64,000 bases of DNA from SG8-39 sp041558415 (GCA_041558415.1 JBFFEY010000005.1:1-64000); one strand, 5' to 3'. Shown: positions 17,246-24,495, counted from the stretch's first letter. Translations and numbers: made by a program. Notes: generated by a model from the letters alone, not told the origin.

Positions 17246-17628
17246 CTGAGCCTCCTGGGCGCGACGGGCGCAAGATCGAAACGGCAAAAAGTTAACACGA
17301 GCCCGCGCCCTGCCGCGCGCGGCCGGCGATCCGCCTCAGACCTGCCAGATTGCTGCCCGACTCCATCGCGACACGCAGCATGCCCCGAACCGCGCCCAGC
17401 GTCCTATGCAAAAAGTCCTCGCCTAGAAGATCGCCGTCATCGCCCTCCTCGCCCTGTTGCTGCAGCTGCCGGTCGGCGTGATTGACGGGCTCACTGCCAT
17501 CGGCACCCGGCGGGTGGACGGGTCGCGCGTCGGCCCGAGTCGTAGCCGCACGGCACCCGCTGCGCCAGCGCCATGTGCGCGCTTGCCTGTCCCACCGGAG
17601 CGGCCTACGCTCGCGCCGGGAGGACGCC
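17246..17628. other. 383-bp gap: creD remnant and acyltransferase leader
   Basis: This holds a decayed start of a creD-like gene (listed separately) and, at 17618-17623, the GGGAGG ribosome-binding site of the acyltransferase gene. No tRNA, strong hairpin or intact gene is seen in the rest. Confidence 0.6.
17406..17534 (+). pseudogene. Remnant of a creD-like inner-membrane protein gene
   Basis: From ATG 17406 the frame reads MQKVLA, then a TAG stop at 17424-17426, then KIAVIALLALLLQLPVGVID, then GLTAIGTRR. This is the pattern of the CreD N-terminus, in which a short MQK..L.K start is followed by one long helix and then M/I-x-GLI.ER. Nothing recognisable as the rest of CreD (normally over 400 residues) follows before the acyltransferase gene. 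I read it as a pseudogene with an in-frame stop and a large 3' deletion. Confidence 0.45.
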
Positions 17629-19059
17629 ATGGGAAGCACCATTGCGGTCCCGCTGTGGATCGCGCTGCCGCTCGGTCTGCTGGCCGCCTGGGCGATCGTC
17701 GACAAGCTGCTCCTGCCGGCGATCCGCTGGTTCGTCGCCGGCCAGGCGAACCGCGTCATCGACGAGCTCGGCGAGCGTCTGCGCATCGGCATTCGCCCCT
17801 TCCAGCGCACGCGCCGCCAGATCCTGATCCACCGCCTGCTTGGCGACCCGAAGGTGCTCGAGGCGGCCGAGCAGCACGCGGCCACGACCGGCACGCCGCT
17901 GCCGACGGTGCTGAAGAGCGTCGAGCGCTATGCGCGCGAGATCGTGCCGGCGTTCAACGCCTACCTGTACTTTCGCACCGGCTACTGGCTGGGCAAGAAG
18001 CTGGCGCAGGGCCTTTACCGCGTGCGCATCGGCTATGTCGATGCCGACGGCATCCGCCGCATCCCGGAGAACGCGACGGTGGTATTCGTCATGAACCACC
18101 GCTCCAACATGGACTACGTGCTGGCCGGCTACCTGGCGGCCGAGCAGGCCGCGCTGTCCTACGCGGTCGGCGAGTGGGCGCGCATCTGGCCGCTGTCGGC
18201 GTTGATCCGCGCCATGGGCGCGTACTTCGTGCGACGCAACTCGCGCGACGACCTCTATCGCCGCGTGCTCGAGCGCTACATCGTCATGGCCACGCAGGCC
18301 GGCGTACCCCAGGCCGTCTTCCCGGAAGGCGGCCTGACGCGCGACGGCTGCATGCGCGAACCGCGCCTCGGTGTGATCGACTACATGCTGCGCGGTTTCA
18401 CGCGCGACGGCGAGCGCGACCTGGTGTTCGTGCCGCTCGGCATCAACTATGACCGGGTACTCGAGGACCGCAGCCTGCTGCGCGCCGACGACCCGCAGGC
18501 CGCGCCGCGCAGCCGCTGGACGGCGGCCGCGACGACGCTGCGCTTCGTCACGCGCAACTTCGCGCTCATGGCGAAGAACCGGTGGCACCGTTTCGGCTAC
18601 GCCTGCGTCAACATCGGCGCGCCGCTGTCGATGCGCGAATACTGCGCGCAGCGCGGCATCGACTTCGGGCAGCTCGGCGGCGAGGCACGCAAGCGCGAGA
18701 TGGCCGCCCTCGGCGCACGCCTCATGGAGGTGGTCGGCGGACTCATCCCGGTGGTGCCGGTCGCGCTCATTGCGCGGGTGTTCGTCGCGCGGCCGGAGGA
18801 CGCGGTGTCGGATATCGCGCTCAAGGCGGCGGCGCAGGCCGAACTCGAGGCCCTGCGTGCCGCGGGCGCGCACCTCTACGTGCCACGCCAGGACCTCGAC
18901 TACGCCTTCAGCGTCGGCCTGCGCATGCTGACGCTGCGCCGGCTGGTCGACGCCGAGGAGGGTCTTTACCGGGCGCGCCCGAGCGAGTTGCCGCTGCTGC
19001 GCTACTACGCGAATTCGATCGCGCACCTGCCGCAGGCCCTGCGCAGCGGCCTGAAATGA
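17629..19059 (+). CDS. PlsB-like glycerol-3-phosphate acyltransferase family protein
   Basis: 476 residues with an N-terminal hydrophobic segment (about 5-30) and an LPLAT acyltransferase domain. Motif I, NHRSNMD (HX4D, about 157-163), holds the catalytic pair. GAYFVRRNS is motif II, FPEGGLTRDG motif III and FVPLGINYDRVLED motif IV, the order seen in PlsB-type sn-1 acyltransferases. It is much shorter than PlsB (about 800), lacking the long N-terminal region, so the true substrate is uncertain. ATG 17629 has a GGGAGG ribosome-binding site. Confidence 0.82.
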   Translation: MGSTIAVPLWIALPLGLLAAWAIVDKLLLPAIRWFVAGQANRVIDELGERLRIGIRPFQRTRRQILIHRLLGDPKVLEAAEQHAATTGTPLPTVLKSVERYAREIVPAFNAYLYFRTGYWLGKKLAQGLYRVRIGYVDADGIRRIPENATVVFVMNHRSNMDYVLAGYLAAEQAALSYAVGEWARIWPLSALIRAMGAYFVRRNSRDDLYRRVLERYIVMATQAGVPQAVFPEGGLTRDGCMREPRLGVIDYMLRGFTRDGERDLVFVPLGINYDRVLEDRSLLRADDPQAAPRSRWTAAATTLRFVTRNFALMAKNRWHRFGYACVNIGAPLSMREYCAQRGIDFGQLGGEARKREMAALGARLMEVVGGLIPVVPVALIARVFVARPEDAVSDIALKAAAQAELEALRAAGAHLYVPRQDLDYAFSVGLRMLTLRRLVDAEEGLYRARPSELPLLRYYANSIAHLPQALRSGLK

Positions 19060-19060
19060 A

Positions 19061-19087
19061 ACCGGCGCCGGGAACCCCGGCGCCGGT
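19061..19087. terminator. Strong bidirectional hairpin terminator
   Basis: Perfect 12-bp inverted repeat ACCGGCGCCGGG-AAC-CCCGGCGCCGGT. It sits between the convergent acyltransferase gene and the secreted repeat protein gene. Read leftward, the stem is followed by TTCATTTC, a modest T-rich tail, so it best terminates the minus-strand gene. Confidence 0.75.
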
Positions 19088-19114
19088 GGCGTGGTACCTG
19101 CGGCTGAACTTCAA

Positions 19115-19741
19115 TTAGCGCCGGCCGAAATGTCCGCGCGAGGCGAACTGCGGGCGATGGTTGGAGCGGTGGCCATACGCAGCGTGGTTGCCGCGATAGT
19201 TGCGGTGCCCGTACGCATAGTGATGACCGCGGTTGTGGCCGCGCCCATAGGCGTAGTGGTTGCCGCGGTTGTGGCCGCGCCCATAGGCGTAGTGGTTGCC
19301 GCGGTTGTGGCCGCGCCCGTAGGCGTAGTGGTTGCCGCGGTTGTGGCCACGACCATAAGCGTAATGCTTGCCGCGGTTATGCCCGCGCCAGCCGCCGAAG
19401 CGCTGCTGACGGTCGTGCCGCTGCTGGTTAATGTGCCGCGAGGCGCGGTTCTGCGCGCGATCGAGCCGTCGGCTCTCGCGCGGCGTCACCACGCCGTCGG
19501 CGCGCGCATGGCGCTCCATGCGCCGGATGCCGCGCTGCTCGCTGCGCAGCGCGCTCGCTTCGCGCCGCGTCAGGTCGCCGGAGCGGACGCCGTCGCGGAT
19601 GCGCTCGGACTGGCGCGCCTGGCGCACGTCGACGCGGTCCGCACGGTCCGCCGAGCGCTCGCCGCGCCCGCGTTCCTGCGCCTGCGCAAAGCCGCAGGCG
19701 ACGGTCGCCGCCAGCGCGAGTGGGATGAGCATCTTCCTCAT
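19115..19741 (-). CDS. Secreted basic protein with GHNRGNHYAYGR tandem repeats
   Basis: 208 residues. Signal peptide MRKMLIPLALAATVACGFAQAQ (about 1-22). The mature N-terminal domain (about 25-110) is helical and charged, containing SERIRDGVRSGDLTRREAS and ADGVVTPRESRRL, a pattern common in small betaproteobacterial exported proteins. The C-terminal half (about 125-208) consists of 12-residue repeats rich in Gly, His, Asn, Arg and Tyr. Function unknown; repeated His and Tyr could bind metal or nucleic acid. ATG 19741 has a GGAGA ribosome-binding site. Motifs resembling CpxR/OmpR-type sites lie about 120 bp upstream, near the ompR/envZ pair. Confidence 0.72.
   Translation of the reverse strand: MRKMLIPLALAATVACGFAQAQERGRGERSADRADRVDVRQARQSERIRDGVRSGDLTRREASALRSEQRGIRRMERHARADGVVTPRESRRLDRAQNRASRHINQQRHDRQQRFGGWRGHNRGKHYAYGRGHNRGNHYAYGRGHNRGNHYAYGRGHNRGNHYAYGRGHNRGHHYAYGHRNYRGNHAAYGHRSNHRPQFASRGHFGRR
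19215..19358. repeat. 36-bp tandem repeat, four units, coding
   Basis: Units at 19215-19250, 19251-19286, 19287-19322 and 19323-19358, with a decayed fifth at 19359-19394. Adjacent units are nearly identical in the centre of the array, suggesting recent expansion. There are no spacers; the array encodes the 12-residue protein repeats. Confidence 0.92.
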
Positions 19742-19861
19742 GATCGTCTCCTTCATCGTGCCGCGCGACACCATGTCACGCGAACATGAGGCCAGTGTGC
19801 GTCTCCGGCCTGGCGCGCGTTGTGCGAAATGGTGACGAAACTGTTTCCCGGCGCCTGGGCT

Positions 19862-19876
19862 TGTAAACAGCTGTAA
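19862..19876. promoter_or_regulatory. CpxR/OmpR-type direct repeat
   Basis: TGTAAACAGCTGTAA contains GTAAA-N5-GTAAC and two TGTAA half-sites exactly 10 bp apart, the geometry bound by tandem OmpR/CpxR-family dimers. It lies upstream of the secreted repeat protein gene. A nearby palindrome, GAAAC-T-GTTTC, lies at 19837-19847. Confidence 0.45.
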
Positions 19877-19885
19877 CCGGCGCGC

Positions 19886-20233
19886 TCAGCGCCGCTCGCG
19901 ATCACGGCCGCGGTTGCGCCCGCCGTTGCGGCCCCGGTTGCGGTCGAGCTGGCGGTTGGCGTCGCGCATGTCGCGCCGCAGGCTTTCGCGCTGCTGCGGG
20001 CTCATGCGGGTGTCGCGCCGCGCATCGCGACCGCGCTCGCGCGGGCTGACCGACAGGTCACGGCGCAGCCGCTCGCGCTCGGCGTCGCTCATCTGCCCGC
20101 GTGCCTGCGCCAGAAGGCGTTCGAGGCCGGCCGAAGCCGCCCAGGGCGGCCGCGCCTCGGCCGCCGCCGCCGAGAGCAGCAGGCAGGCGCCGGTCAGCGC
20201 CAGGGCACAGGATCGCAGGATGGAATACGTCAC
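19886..20233 (-). CDS. Small secreted basic protein
   Basis: 115 residues with a signal peptide (MTYSILRSCALALTGACLLL, cleavage after about AEA at 27). The mature part is very rich in Arg, Asp and Asn, with MSDAERERLRRDLSVSP and RMSPQQRESLRRDMRDANRQ, a twofold helical motif resembling other small exported DUF proteins. The C-terminus is a run of Arg-Gly-Asn. The start is GTG at 20233. It is divergent from ompR and upstream of the repeat protein, so both exported genes may belong to the OmpR/EnvZ response. Function unknown. Confidence 0.65.
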   Translation of the reverse strand: MTYSILRSCALALTGACLLLSAAAAEARPPWAASAGLERLLAQARGQMSDAERERLRRDLSVSPRERGRDARRDTRMSPQQRESLRRDMRDANRQLDRNRGRNGGRNRGRDRERR

Positions 20234-20288
20234 ACCCGCATCGTACCCAGCCGATCCCGACGCCGTCCCGCGGCGCGGGGGCGAATTT

Positions 20289-20333
20289 GTAACAATGCAT
20301 GTCCGGGCGCCGCTCGGGATGACAAGTTGTTAC
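20289..20333. promoter_or_regulatory. Inverted GTAACAA/TTGTTAC pair in the ompR control region
   Basis: GTAACAA at 20289-20295 and its exact complement TTGTTAC at 20327-20333 flank the region between the divergent secreted-protein and ompR genes. GTAAC-type half-sites are typical of OmpR/CpxR-family regulators, so autoregulation is plausible. Confidence 0.35.
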
Positions 20334-20368
20334 CGCGTAGCGGGCGACGGCCGGTACCCTCACAGTCC

Positions 20369-21094
20369 ATGACAGAACTCAAGCACCGCATCCTCGTCGT
20401 CGACGACGACCACCGCCTGCGCGAGCTGCTGCTGCGCTACCTCGGCGAGCAGGGTTTCGAGGCGCGCGCCGTAGCCGACGCCACCGGCATGGACAAGATG
20501 CTGGCGCGCGAGCGCTTCGATCTCATCGTGCTCGACCTCATGCTACCGGGCGAGGACGGCCTGGCCATCTGTCGCCGCCTGCGCGCGGCCAACGCCGGGC
20601 CGGCGATCCTCATGCTCACTGCCAAGGGCGACGAGGTCGACCGCATCGTCGGGCTGGAAATGGGCGCCGACGACTACCTGCCGAAGCCCTTCAATCCGCG
20701 CGAGCTGGTGGCGCGCGCCCACGCCATCCTGCGCCGGCGCGCACCGGGCGGCCCGCCGGGCGCGCCCGCGGCCGCCACTGAAGTACACCGTTTCGGCGAA
20801 TTCGAGCTCAACCTCGGCACGCGTGCCCTGACGCGCGCCGGCAAGACGGTGCCGCTCACCACCGGCGAGTTTTCCGTACTCAAGGTGCTGGTGCAGCACC
20901 CGCGCGCGCCGCTGTCGCGCGACAAGCTGATGGAGCTGGCACGCGGCCGCGAGTACGAGGCCTTTGATCGCTCGATCGACGTACAGATCTCGCGCTTGCG
21001 CAAGATTGTCGAGGAGGACCCCGCCCGCCCGCGCATCATCCAGACCGTGTGGGGTTTCGGTTACGTCTTCGTGCCCGACGGCAACGCGAAGTGA
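20369..21094 (+). CDS. ompR: OmpR-family response regulator
   Basis: 241 residues: receiver domain with acidic pocket VVDDDHRLRE and phospho-acceptor D56 in IVLDLMLPGEDG, the K of DYLPKPFNPREL, and a C-terminal OmpR/PhoB winged helix (about 140-236) with SIDVQISRLRKIVEEDPARPRIIQTVWGFGY. The sequence is of the OmpR (RisA-like) group. ATG 20369 gives the usual length. The stop overlaps the envZ GTG by 4 bp, so the pair is translationally coupled. Confidence 0.94.
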   Translation: MTELKHRILVVDDDHRLRELLLRYLGEQGFEARAVADATGMDKMLARERFDLIVLDLMLPGEDGLAICRRLRAANAGPAILMLTAKGDEVDRIVGLEMGADDYLPKPFNPRELVARAHAILRRRAPGGPPGAPAAATEVHRFGEFELNLGTRALTRAGKTVPLTTGEFSVLKVLVQHPRAPLSRDKLMELARGREYEAFDRSIDVQISRLRKIVEEDPARPRIIQTVWGFGYVFVPDGNAK

Positions 21095-22368
21095 GCGACT
21101 CGCTGCTCGCGCGCTCGTTCGCGCTCATCGCACTGCTGCTCGTCGTCTCGGTCCTCGCCTCGTTCCAGCTCTACCGCCTCTACGAGCGCGAGCCGCGCGC
21201 GCGCGAGATCGCGCAACAGACCGTGAGCGTCGTGAACCTGACGCGCGCCGCGCTCGTCAATTCCGATCCGGAACGGCGGCGCGAGCTGCTCATCGAGCTG
21301 AACGAGCGCGAGGGGCTGCGGCTCTATCCGGCGCTCGAGGGCGAACGCATCGAAGCGCTGCCCGACGATCCGCTGCTGGCGCGCGCGGTCGAGCGCGTGC
21401 GTGCGGCGCTCGGCGCGCGCACGCGTTTCGGCTATGCGCGCGACGACAGCGAGGGTTTCTGGGTGAGTTTCTTCATCGACAGCGACGAGTTCTGGGCGAT
21501 GCTTCCGCGTGAGCGCCTCGAGCCGGAATTCGGCGCCGGCTGGATCGGCTGGGCGGCGCTGCTCATCGCCCTCGCGCTGGTCGGCGCCTGGCTGGTGGCC
21601 TCGGGCATCAGCCGCTCGCTCGACGCGCTGACGCGCGCCGCGCGGCGCGTCGGCCGCGGCGAGACGCCCGAGCCGCTGACCGAGAGCGGGCCGGCCGAGC
21701 TGCGCACCGTGGCCGGCGCCTTCAACCGCATGGCGGGCGATCTCGCCGCGCTCGAGCGCGAGCGCGCCACGGTGCTGGCCGGCATCAGCCACGACCTGCG
21801 CACGCCGCTGGCGCGCCTGCGCCTCGCCCTCGAGATGCTGGAGGGCGATTCGGCGGTGCGTGCGGGCGTCGCCACCGACGTCGACGAGATCGACAGCGTC
21901 ATCGGCCAGTTTCTCGACTACGCGCGCGGCGTCGACGAGCAGCGGGCCGAAACCGAAATCGACGCGCTGCTCGAGGAACTGGTCCAGGGCTATCGCCGGC
22001 GCGGGCTCGAGGTCGCGCTGCAGGCCGCGGCCGGGCGCCATGCGGTGGCGCCCACCGCGCTGCGCCGCGCGGTGACGAATTTGGTCAACAACGCCCTGCG
22101 CCACGGCGGCGCACCGGTCGAGCTGCGGGCGCGGCGTGACGCCGACGGCATCGCCATCGAGGTGCTGGACCGCGGGCCCGGCATTCCCGCATCGCAGGTC
22201 GAGCGCCTCAAGCAGCCCTTCACCCGCCTGAACGAGGCGCGCGGCGCCGAGGGCGGCGCCGGCCTCGGCCTGGCGATCGTCGAGCGCATCGCGCGCGCGC
22301 ACGGCGGCGGGCTCGACTTCGCGCCGCGCGAGGGCGGCGGGCTGCTGGCCAGGCTGCGGCTGCGCTGA
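21091..22368 (+). CDS. envZ: EnvZ-type sensor histidine kinase
   Basis: 425 residues: TM1 (about 7-27), periplasmic sensor (about 28-150), TM2 (about 151-172), HAMP, HisKA with the phospho-acceptor H234 in GISHDLRTPLARL, and an HATPase domain with NLVNNALRHGG (N box), DRGPGI (G1) and GLGLAIVERIA (G2). It starts at GTG 21091 overlapping the ompR stop. The partner is the adjacent response regulator. The stimulus is unknown; neighbouring secreted proteins suggest an envelope cue. Confidence 0.93.
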   Translation: MSDSLLARSFALIALLLVVSVLASFQLYRLYEREPRAREIAQQTVSVVNLTRAALVNSDPERRRELLIELNEREGLRLYPALEGERIEALPDDPLLARAVERVRAALGARTRFGYARDDSEGFWVSFFIDSDEFWAMLPRERLEPEFGAGWIGWAALLIALALVGAWLVASGISRSLDALTRAARRVGRGETPEPLTESGPAELRTVAGAFNRMAGDLAALERERATVLAGISHDLRTPLARLRLALEMLEGDSAVRAGVATDVDEIDSVIGQFLDYARGVDEQRAETEIDALLEELVQGYRRRGLEVALQAAAGRHAVAPTALRRAVTNLVNNALRHGGAPVELRARRDADGIAIEVLDRGPGIPASQVERLKQPFTRLNEARGAEGGAGLGLAIVERIARAHGGGLDFAPREGGGLLARLRLR

Positions 22369-22375
22369 TGCCGGT

Positions 22376-22417
22376 TTGATGCGGATCAATCCCTGGTGCG
22401 CGCCTGCGTCATACAGT
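22376..22417 (+). promoter_or_regulatory. FNR/Anr-type class II promoter
   Basis: TTGAT-GCGG-ATCAA at 22376-22389 is a perfect FNR box. A -10 candidate, TACAGT, lies at 22412-22417, predicting a start near 22424. The box centre is then at about -41.5, the hallmark position of FNR-activated class II promoters. The gene start is at 22440. Confidence 0.65.
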
Positions 22418-22439
22418 CGGGCACGCTGCGCGAACTGCC

Positions 22440-22733
22440 ATGAGCCACAAGCACGCGAATCTGCTGGCGACCATCTTTCGCGATCCGATCAACGCGAACA
22501 TTCACTTTCGCGAGGTCGAGTCGCTGCTCAGCCATCTCGGCGCACGCGTCGAGGCGCATTCCGGCGCCCGGCTGCACGTGTGGCTGAACGGCCAGGAAGC
22601 CGTGCTGCACCGGCCGCACCACGGCCACACGCTGGGGCGGCAGGACGTCAAGCACCTGCGCGAGTTCCTCGCCCGCGCGCGCTGCACGCCGTCGCAGTAC
22701 GAGGCGATGCAGGAGAAGGCACGCGGCGGCTGA
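22440..22733 (+). CDS. HicA-like small RNA-binding-fold protein
   Basis: 97 residues: MSHKHANLLATIFRDPINANIHFREVESLLSHLGA, then a beta region ending in LNGQEAVLHRPHHGH. This matches the HicA-like (dsRBD-fold) family sometimes mislabelled hexulose-6-phosphate synthase. The GSHH catalytic element of HicA toxins is not clearly kept (it reads SGARLHVW), and no hicB antitoxin gene lies beside it, so a toxin role is doubtful. It is preceded by an FNR-type promoter, implying expression under low oxygen. Confidence 0.72.
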   Translation: MSHKHANLLATIFRDPINANIHFREVESLLSHLGARVEAHSGARLHVWLNGQEAVLHRPHHGHTLGRQDVKHLREFLARARCTPSQYEAMQEKARGG

Positions 22734-22759
22734 GCGCGACCGGCGGCGTTCAGGCCGCC
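22725..22759. terminator. Hairpin between convergent HicA-like and J-like genes
   Basis: GGCGGCTGA (22725-22733) pairs with TCAGGCCGCC (22750-22759) with one bulged base and a 16-nt loop. The two stop codons lie in the arms. No T-run. Confidence 0.35.
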
Positions 22760-22968
22760 CGCGGCTGCTCGGGGTTGGACAGCGCGAGGTAGGCCTCGCG
22801 CAGCTGCTGCAGCTTCAGCGTATCGGTATGCCCACTGTTGAGTCCCGCCCGCGCACGAACGAGCAGCGAGCGGTATTTATCCTTTACCTCCGCGGCGCTC
22901 GCGCTGGTCGGCACGCCAAGGACCGCGTAGAAGCGCCGCGTATCGTCTTTTCGCTTGTTGTTGGTCAT
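22750..22968 (-). CDS. Minimal J-domain-like protein lacking HPD
   Basis: 72 residues: RRFYAVLGVPTSASAAEVKDKYRSLLVRARAGL, then LKLQQLREAYLALSNPEQ. Helices II and III of a DnaJ J-domain are recognisable (YxVLGV...A...EVKxxYR, then REAYxxLSNPE). The loop that should hold His-Pro-Asp reads Ala-Arg-Ala-Gly, so DnaK ATPase stimulation is not expected. There is no C-terminal extension. ATG 22968 gives a clean J-domain start; upstream codons in frame look non-coding. It may compete with or regulate true J-proteins. Confidence 0.6.
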   Translation of the reverse strand: MTNNKRKDDTRRFYAVLGVPTSASAAEVKDKYRSLLVRARAGLNSGHTDTLKLQQLREAYLALSNPEQPRAA

Positions 22969-23025
22969 CGATCGGCTCCTGGATTCGATGGCTGCATCAT
23001 GACGACGCCATGCCGCCGGTGGCAC

Positions 23026-23037
23026 TACCCGTCGGTA
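23026..23037. promoter_or_regulatory. Inverted repeat TACC-CGTC-GGTA upstream of the J-like gene
   Basis: A short perfect inverted repeat about 60 bp upstream of the J-like start, in a region otherwise lacking coding potential. TAC-starting half-sites are bound by NarL/FixJ-type regulators, but the match is loose and no such regulator is in the window. Confidence 0.25.
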
Positions 23038-23103
23038 TTAGCGGCATGACCCCTTGGTACTAGGATTTGTAGGAAATTGTTAGACCGCACGCGGCGCGCG
23101 CGC

Positions 23104-23907
23104 CTAGGCGATGCGCGTCGCCTGGCCAGGCTCGTCGTCCCAAACCTTCTGCGGCATCGGCAGGTCGGCAAAGGCCTCGGGGCCGAGCCGCTCCCGCGGC
23201 GCGATGCCCAGCCCATCGAGCACCATCATGAACTGGCGCACATGCTGCCCGCAATGCCAGGTGGTGCGCTCGAAGAATTCGTGCACGCTCTGCTCGCCGT
23301 AATAGACGTCGGCGCCTCGCGCCCAATCGGTCTGCGCGCCGCGCGCCGTCCACCAGTCTTCGAGCCGCCGCGCCACTGCCGCTGCGTAGCGCTCAAGCGC
23401 CGCGCGGCTGTCCTCGCCCGGGCCCGGCACCCGGTTGTAGGCGTTCTCGTCGAGCCGCGTGCCGTCCAGCTCGTGATCGAGAAACGCGTCGGCGATGGAA
23501 AAGATGTGGTACGCGAGGCTGGCGTAGCTGCGCGGCCGGTTCGGCAGCAGCGCCGGCAGCTTGTCCTCCGGCAGCTGACCGAGGAAGCGCCGTGCCGCCG
23601 ACTGGAACCGATCGAGACGCGCCTTGAGCGCTTCGGGCGGCAGCAGCGTGCTGCCACCCCAGGGGATGCCGGCGATGCGCGCGACGTCGCGCAGCACCTG
23701 GCCGTTCGCCCAGTCGTCGCCGCGGCGGATGATCGGCACCGAGCGGATGCCGAGCCGCGCCAGGTCGGCGAACGCCGTCTCGTCGGCGAGCACGTTGATC
23801 GACTCGAAGGCGACGCCATGGCGCTGCAGGAACTCCTTCATGCGCAGGCAGCTCGAGCAGCCCGGCTGCCAGTAGGCCTTGAGCGGTTCGCTGTGGCTTG
23901 CGGTCAT
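23104..23907 (-). CDS. Glutaredoxin-DinB fusion protein
   Basis: 267 residues with two domains. Residues about 8-80 are a glutaredoxin/thioredoxin fold with redox pair C17-S-S-C20 (YWQPGCSSCLRMKEFL) and the cis-Pro in IRSVPIIRR. Residues about 100-245 are a DinB/YfiT four-helix bundle with metal-ligand histidines in SLAYHIFSIADAFL and TTWHCGQHVRQFM. DinB-fold enzymes often use mycothiol, bacillithiol or glutathione, so a thiol-linked transferase or repair role is plausible. It is last in the ispD-to-thpR minus-strand operon, 36 bp after thpR. Confidence 0.8.
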   Translation of the reverse strand: MTASHSEPLKAYWQPGCSSCLRMKEFLQRHGVAFESINVLADETAFADLARLGIRSVPIIRRGDDWANGQVLRDVARIAGIPWGGSTLLPPEALKARLDRFQSAARRFLGQLPEDKLPALLPNRPRSYASLAYHIFSIADAFLDHELDGTRLDENAYNRVPGPGEDSRAALERYAAAVARRLEDWWTARGAQTDWARGADVYYGEQSVHEFFERTTWHCGQHVRQFMMVLDGLGIAPRERLGPEAFADLPMPQKVWDDEPGQATRIA

Positions 23908-23943
23908 GCCCCCTCCTCTGCGCAGCGCGCAGTATAGGCCCCA

Positions 23944-24495
23944 TCAGGAATGGCCCCGCAACGGAAAGCGCTCGAGCACCGCGTACTGTGCACCCTCGCT
24001 CGAGAGCAGCGAGCGCACCAGCAGGAACTCGTCCACCGGCCAGTCGACGCGCGGCAGCGGCGGCAGCGCACGCGGCGCACGCGCCTTGCGGATCAGGGTG
24101 ACGTGGGCCGCGAAGGGGCGGCGCTCGAGCTCGAAGTCCGCGCGGCGCAGCGCCTTGCCGAGCTCGCGTGCGAGGCGTGCCATCGGCGCCGGCGTGCGCT
24201 GCGGCCCGGCCCAAAGAATGCGGTTGTGCGACCAGTACTCGGCGTGCTCGATCAGCAACTTGTGCGAAGGCGCGCGCACGGCGCCTGCCGCGGCGACCGC
24301 GTCACCGACGCGCGCCGCCTCGACCTCACCGAGGAAGGCGAGCGTGAGATGGATGGTTTCCTGGCGCGTCGCACGGCCGCCGGTATCGCGCGCGAGCTCA
24401 CGCGCCCACTGCGCCAGCCGGGCCGCCGTGCGCTCGGGCGGCCAGAGCGCAAAAAACAGGCGCAGCCGTTCGTCGCCGGTTTCGATCGCGCTCAG
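23944..24495 (-). CDS. thpR: RNA 2',3'-cyclic phosphodiesterase (2'-5' RNA ligase family)
   Basis: 183 residues of the 2H phosphoesterase superfamily. The two catalytic HxT motifs are HLTLAFLGE (about 46-54) and HVTLIRKA (about 130-137). It opens around ERLRLFFALWPP, the usual N-terminus. No ATG, GTG or TTG lies in frame near the right place; the best candidate is CTG at 24495 overlapping the paiB stop (CTGA). That non-standard start is uncertain. It acts on RNA 2',3'-cyclic phosphates. Confidence 0.82.
   Translation of the reverse strand: MSAIETGDERLRLFFALWPPERTAARLAQWARELARDTGGRATRQETIHLTLAFLGEVEAARVGDAVAAAGAVRAPSHKLLIEHAEYWSHNRILWAGPQRTPAPMARLARELGKALRRADFELERRPFAAHVTLIRKARAPRALPPLPRVDWPVDEFLLVRSLLSSEGAQYAVLERFPLRGHS

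Noticed and set aside
17482..17628. N-terminal extension of the PlsB-like protein
   Set aside because: The in-frame upstream region lacks a ribosome-binding site and reads as non-protein-like sequence overlapping the creD remnant; ATG 17629 has a strong GGGAGG.
19215..19394. 36-bp regularly repeated sequence as a possible CRISPR
   Set aside because: Units abut with no spacers, the period is divisible by three, and it is coding within a signal-peptide protein; no cas genes nearby.
22440..22968. HicAB-like toxin-antitoxin pair
   Set aside because: The neighbour at 22750-22968 is on the opposite strand and is J-domain-like, not HicB; the HicA catalytic His element is not clearly present.
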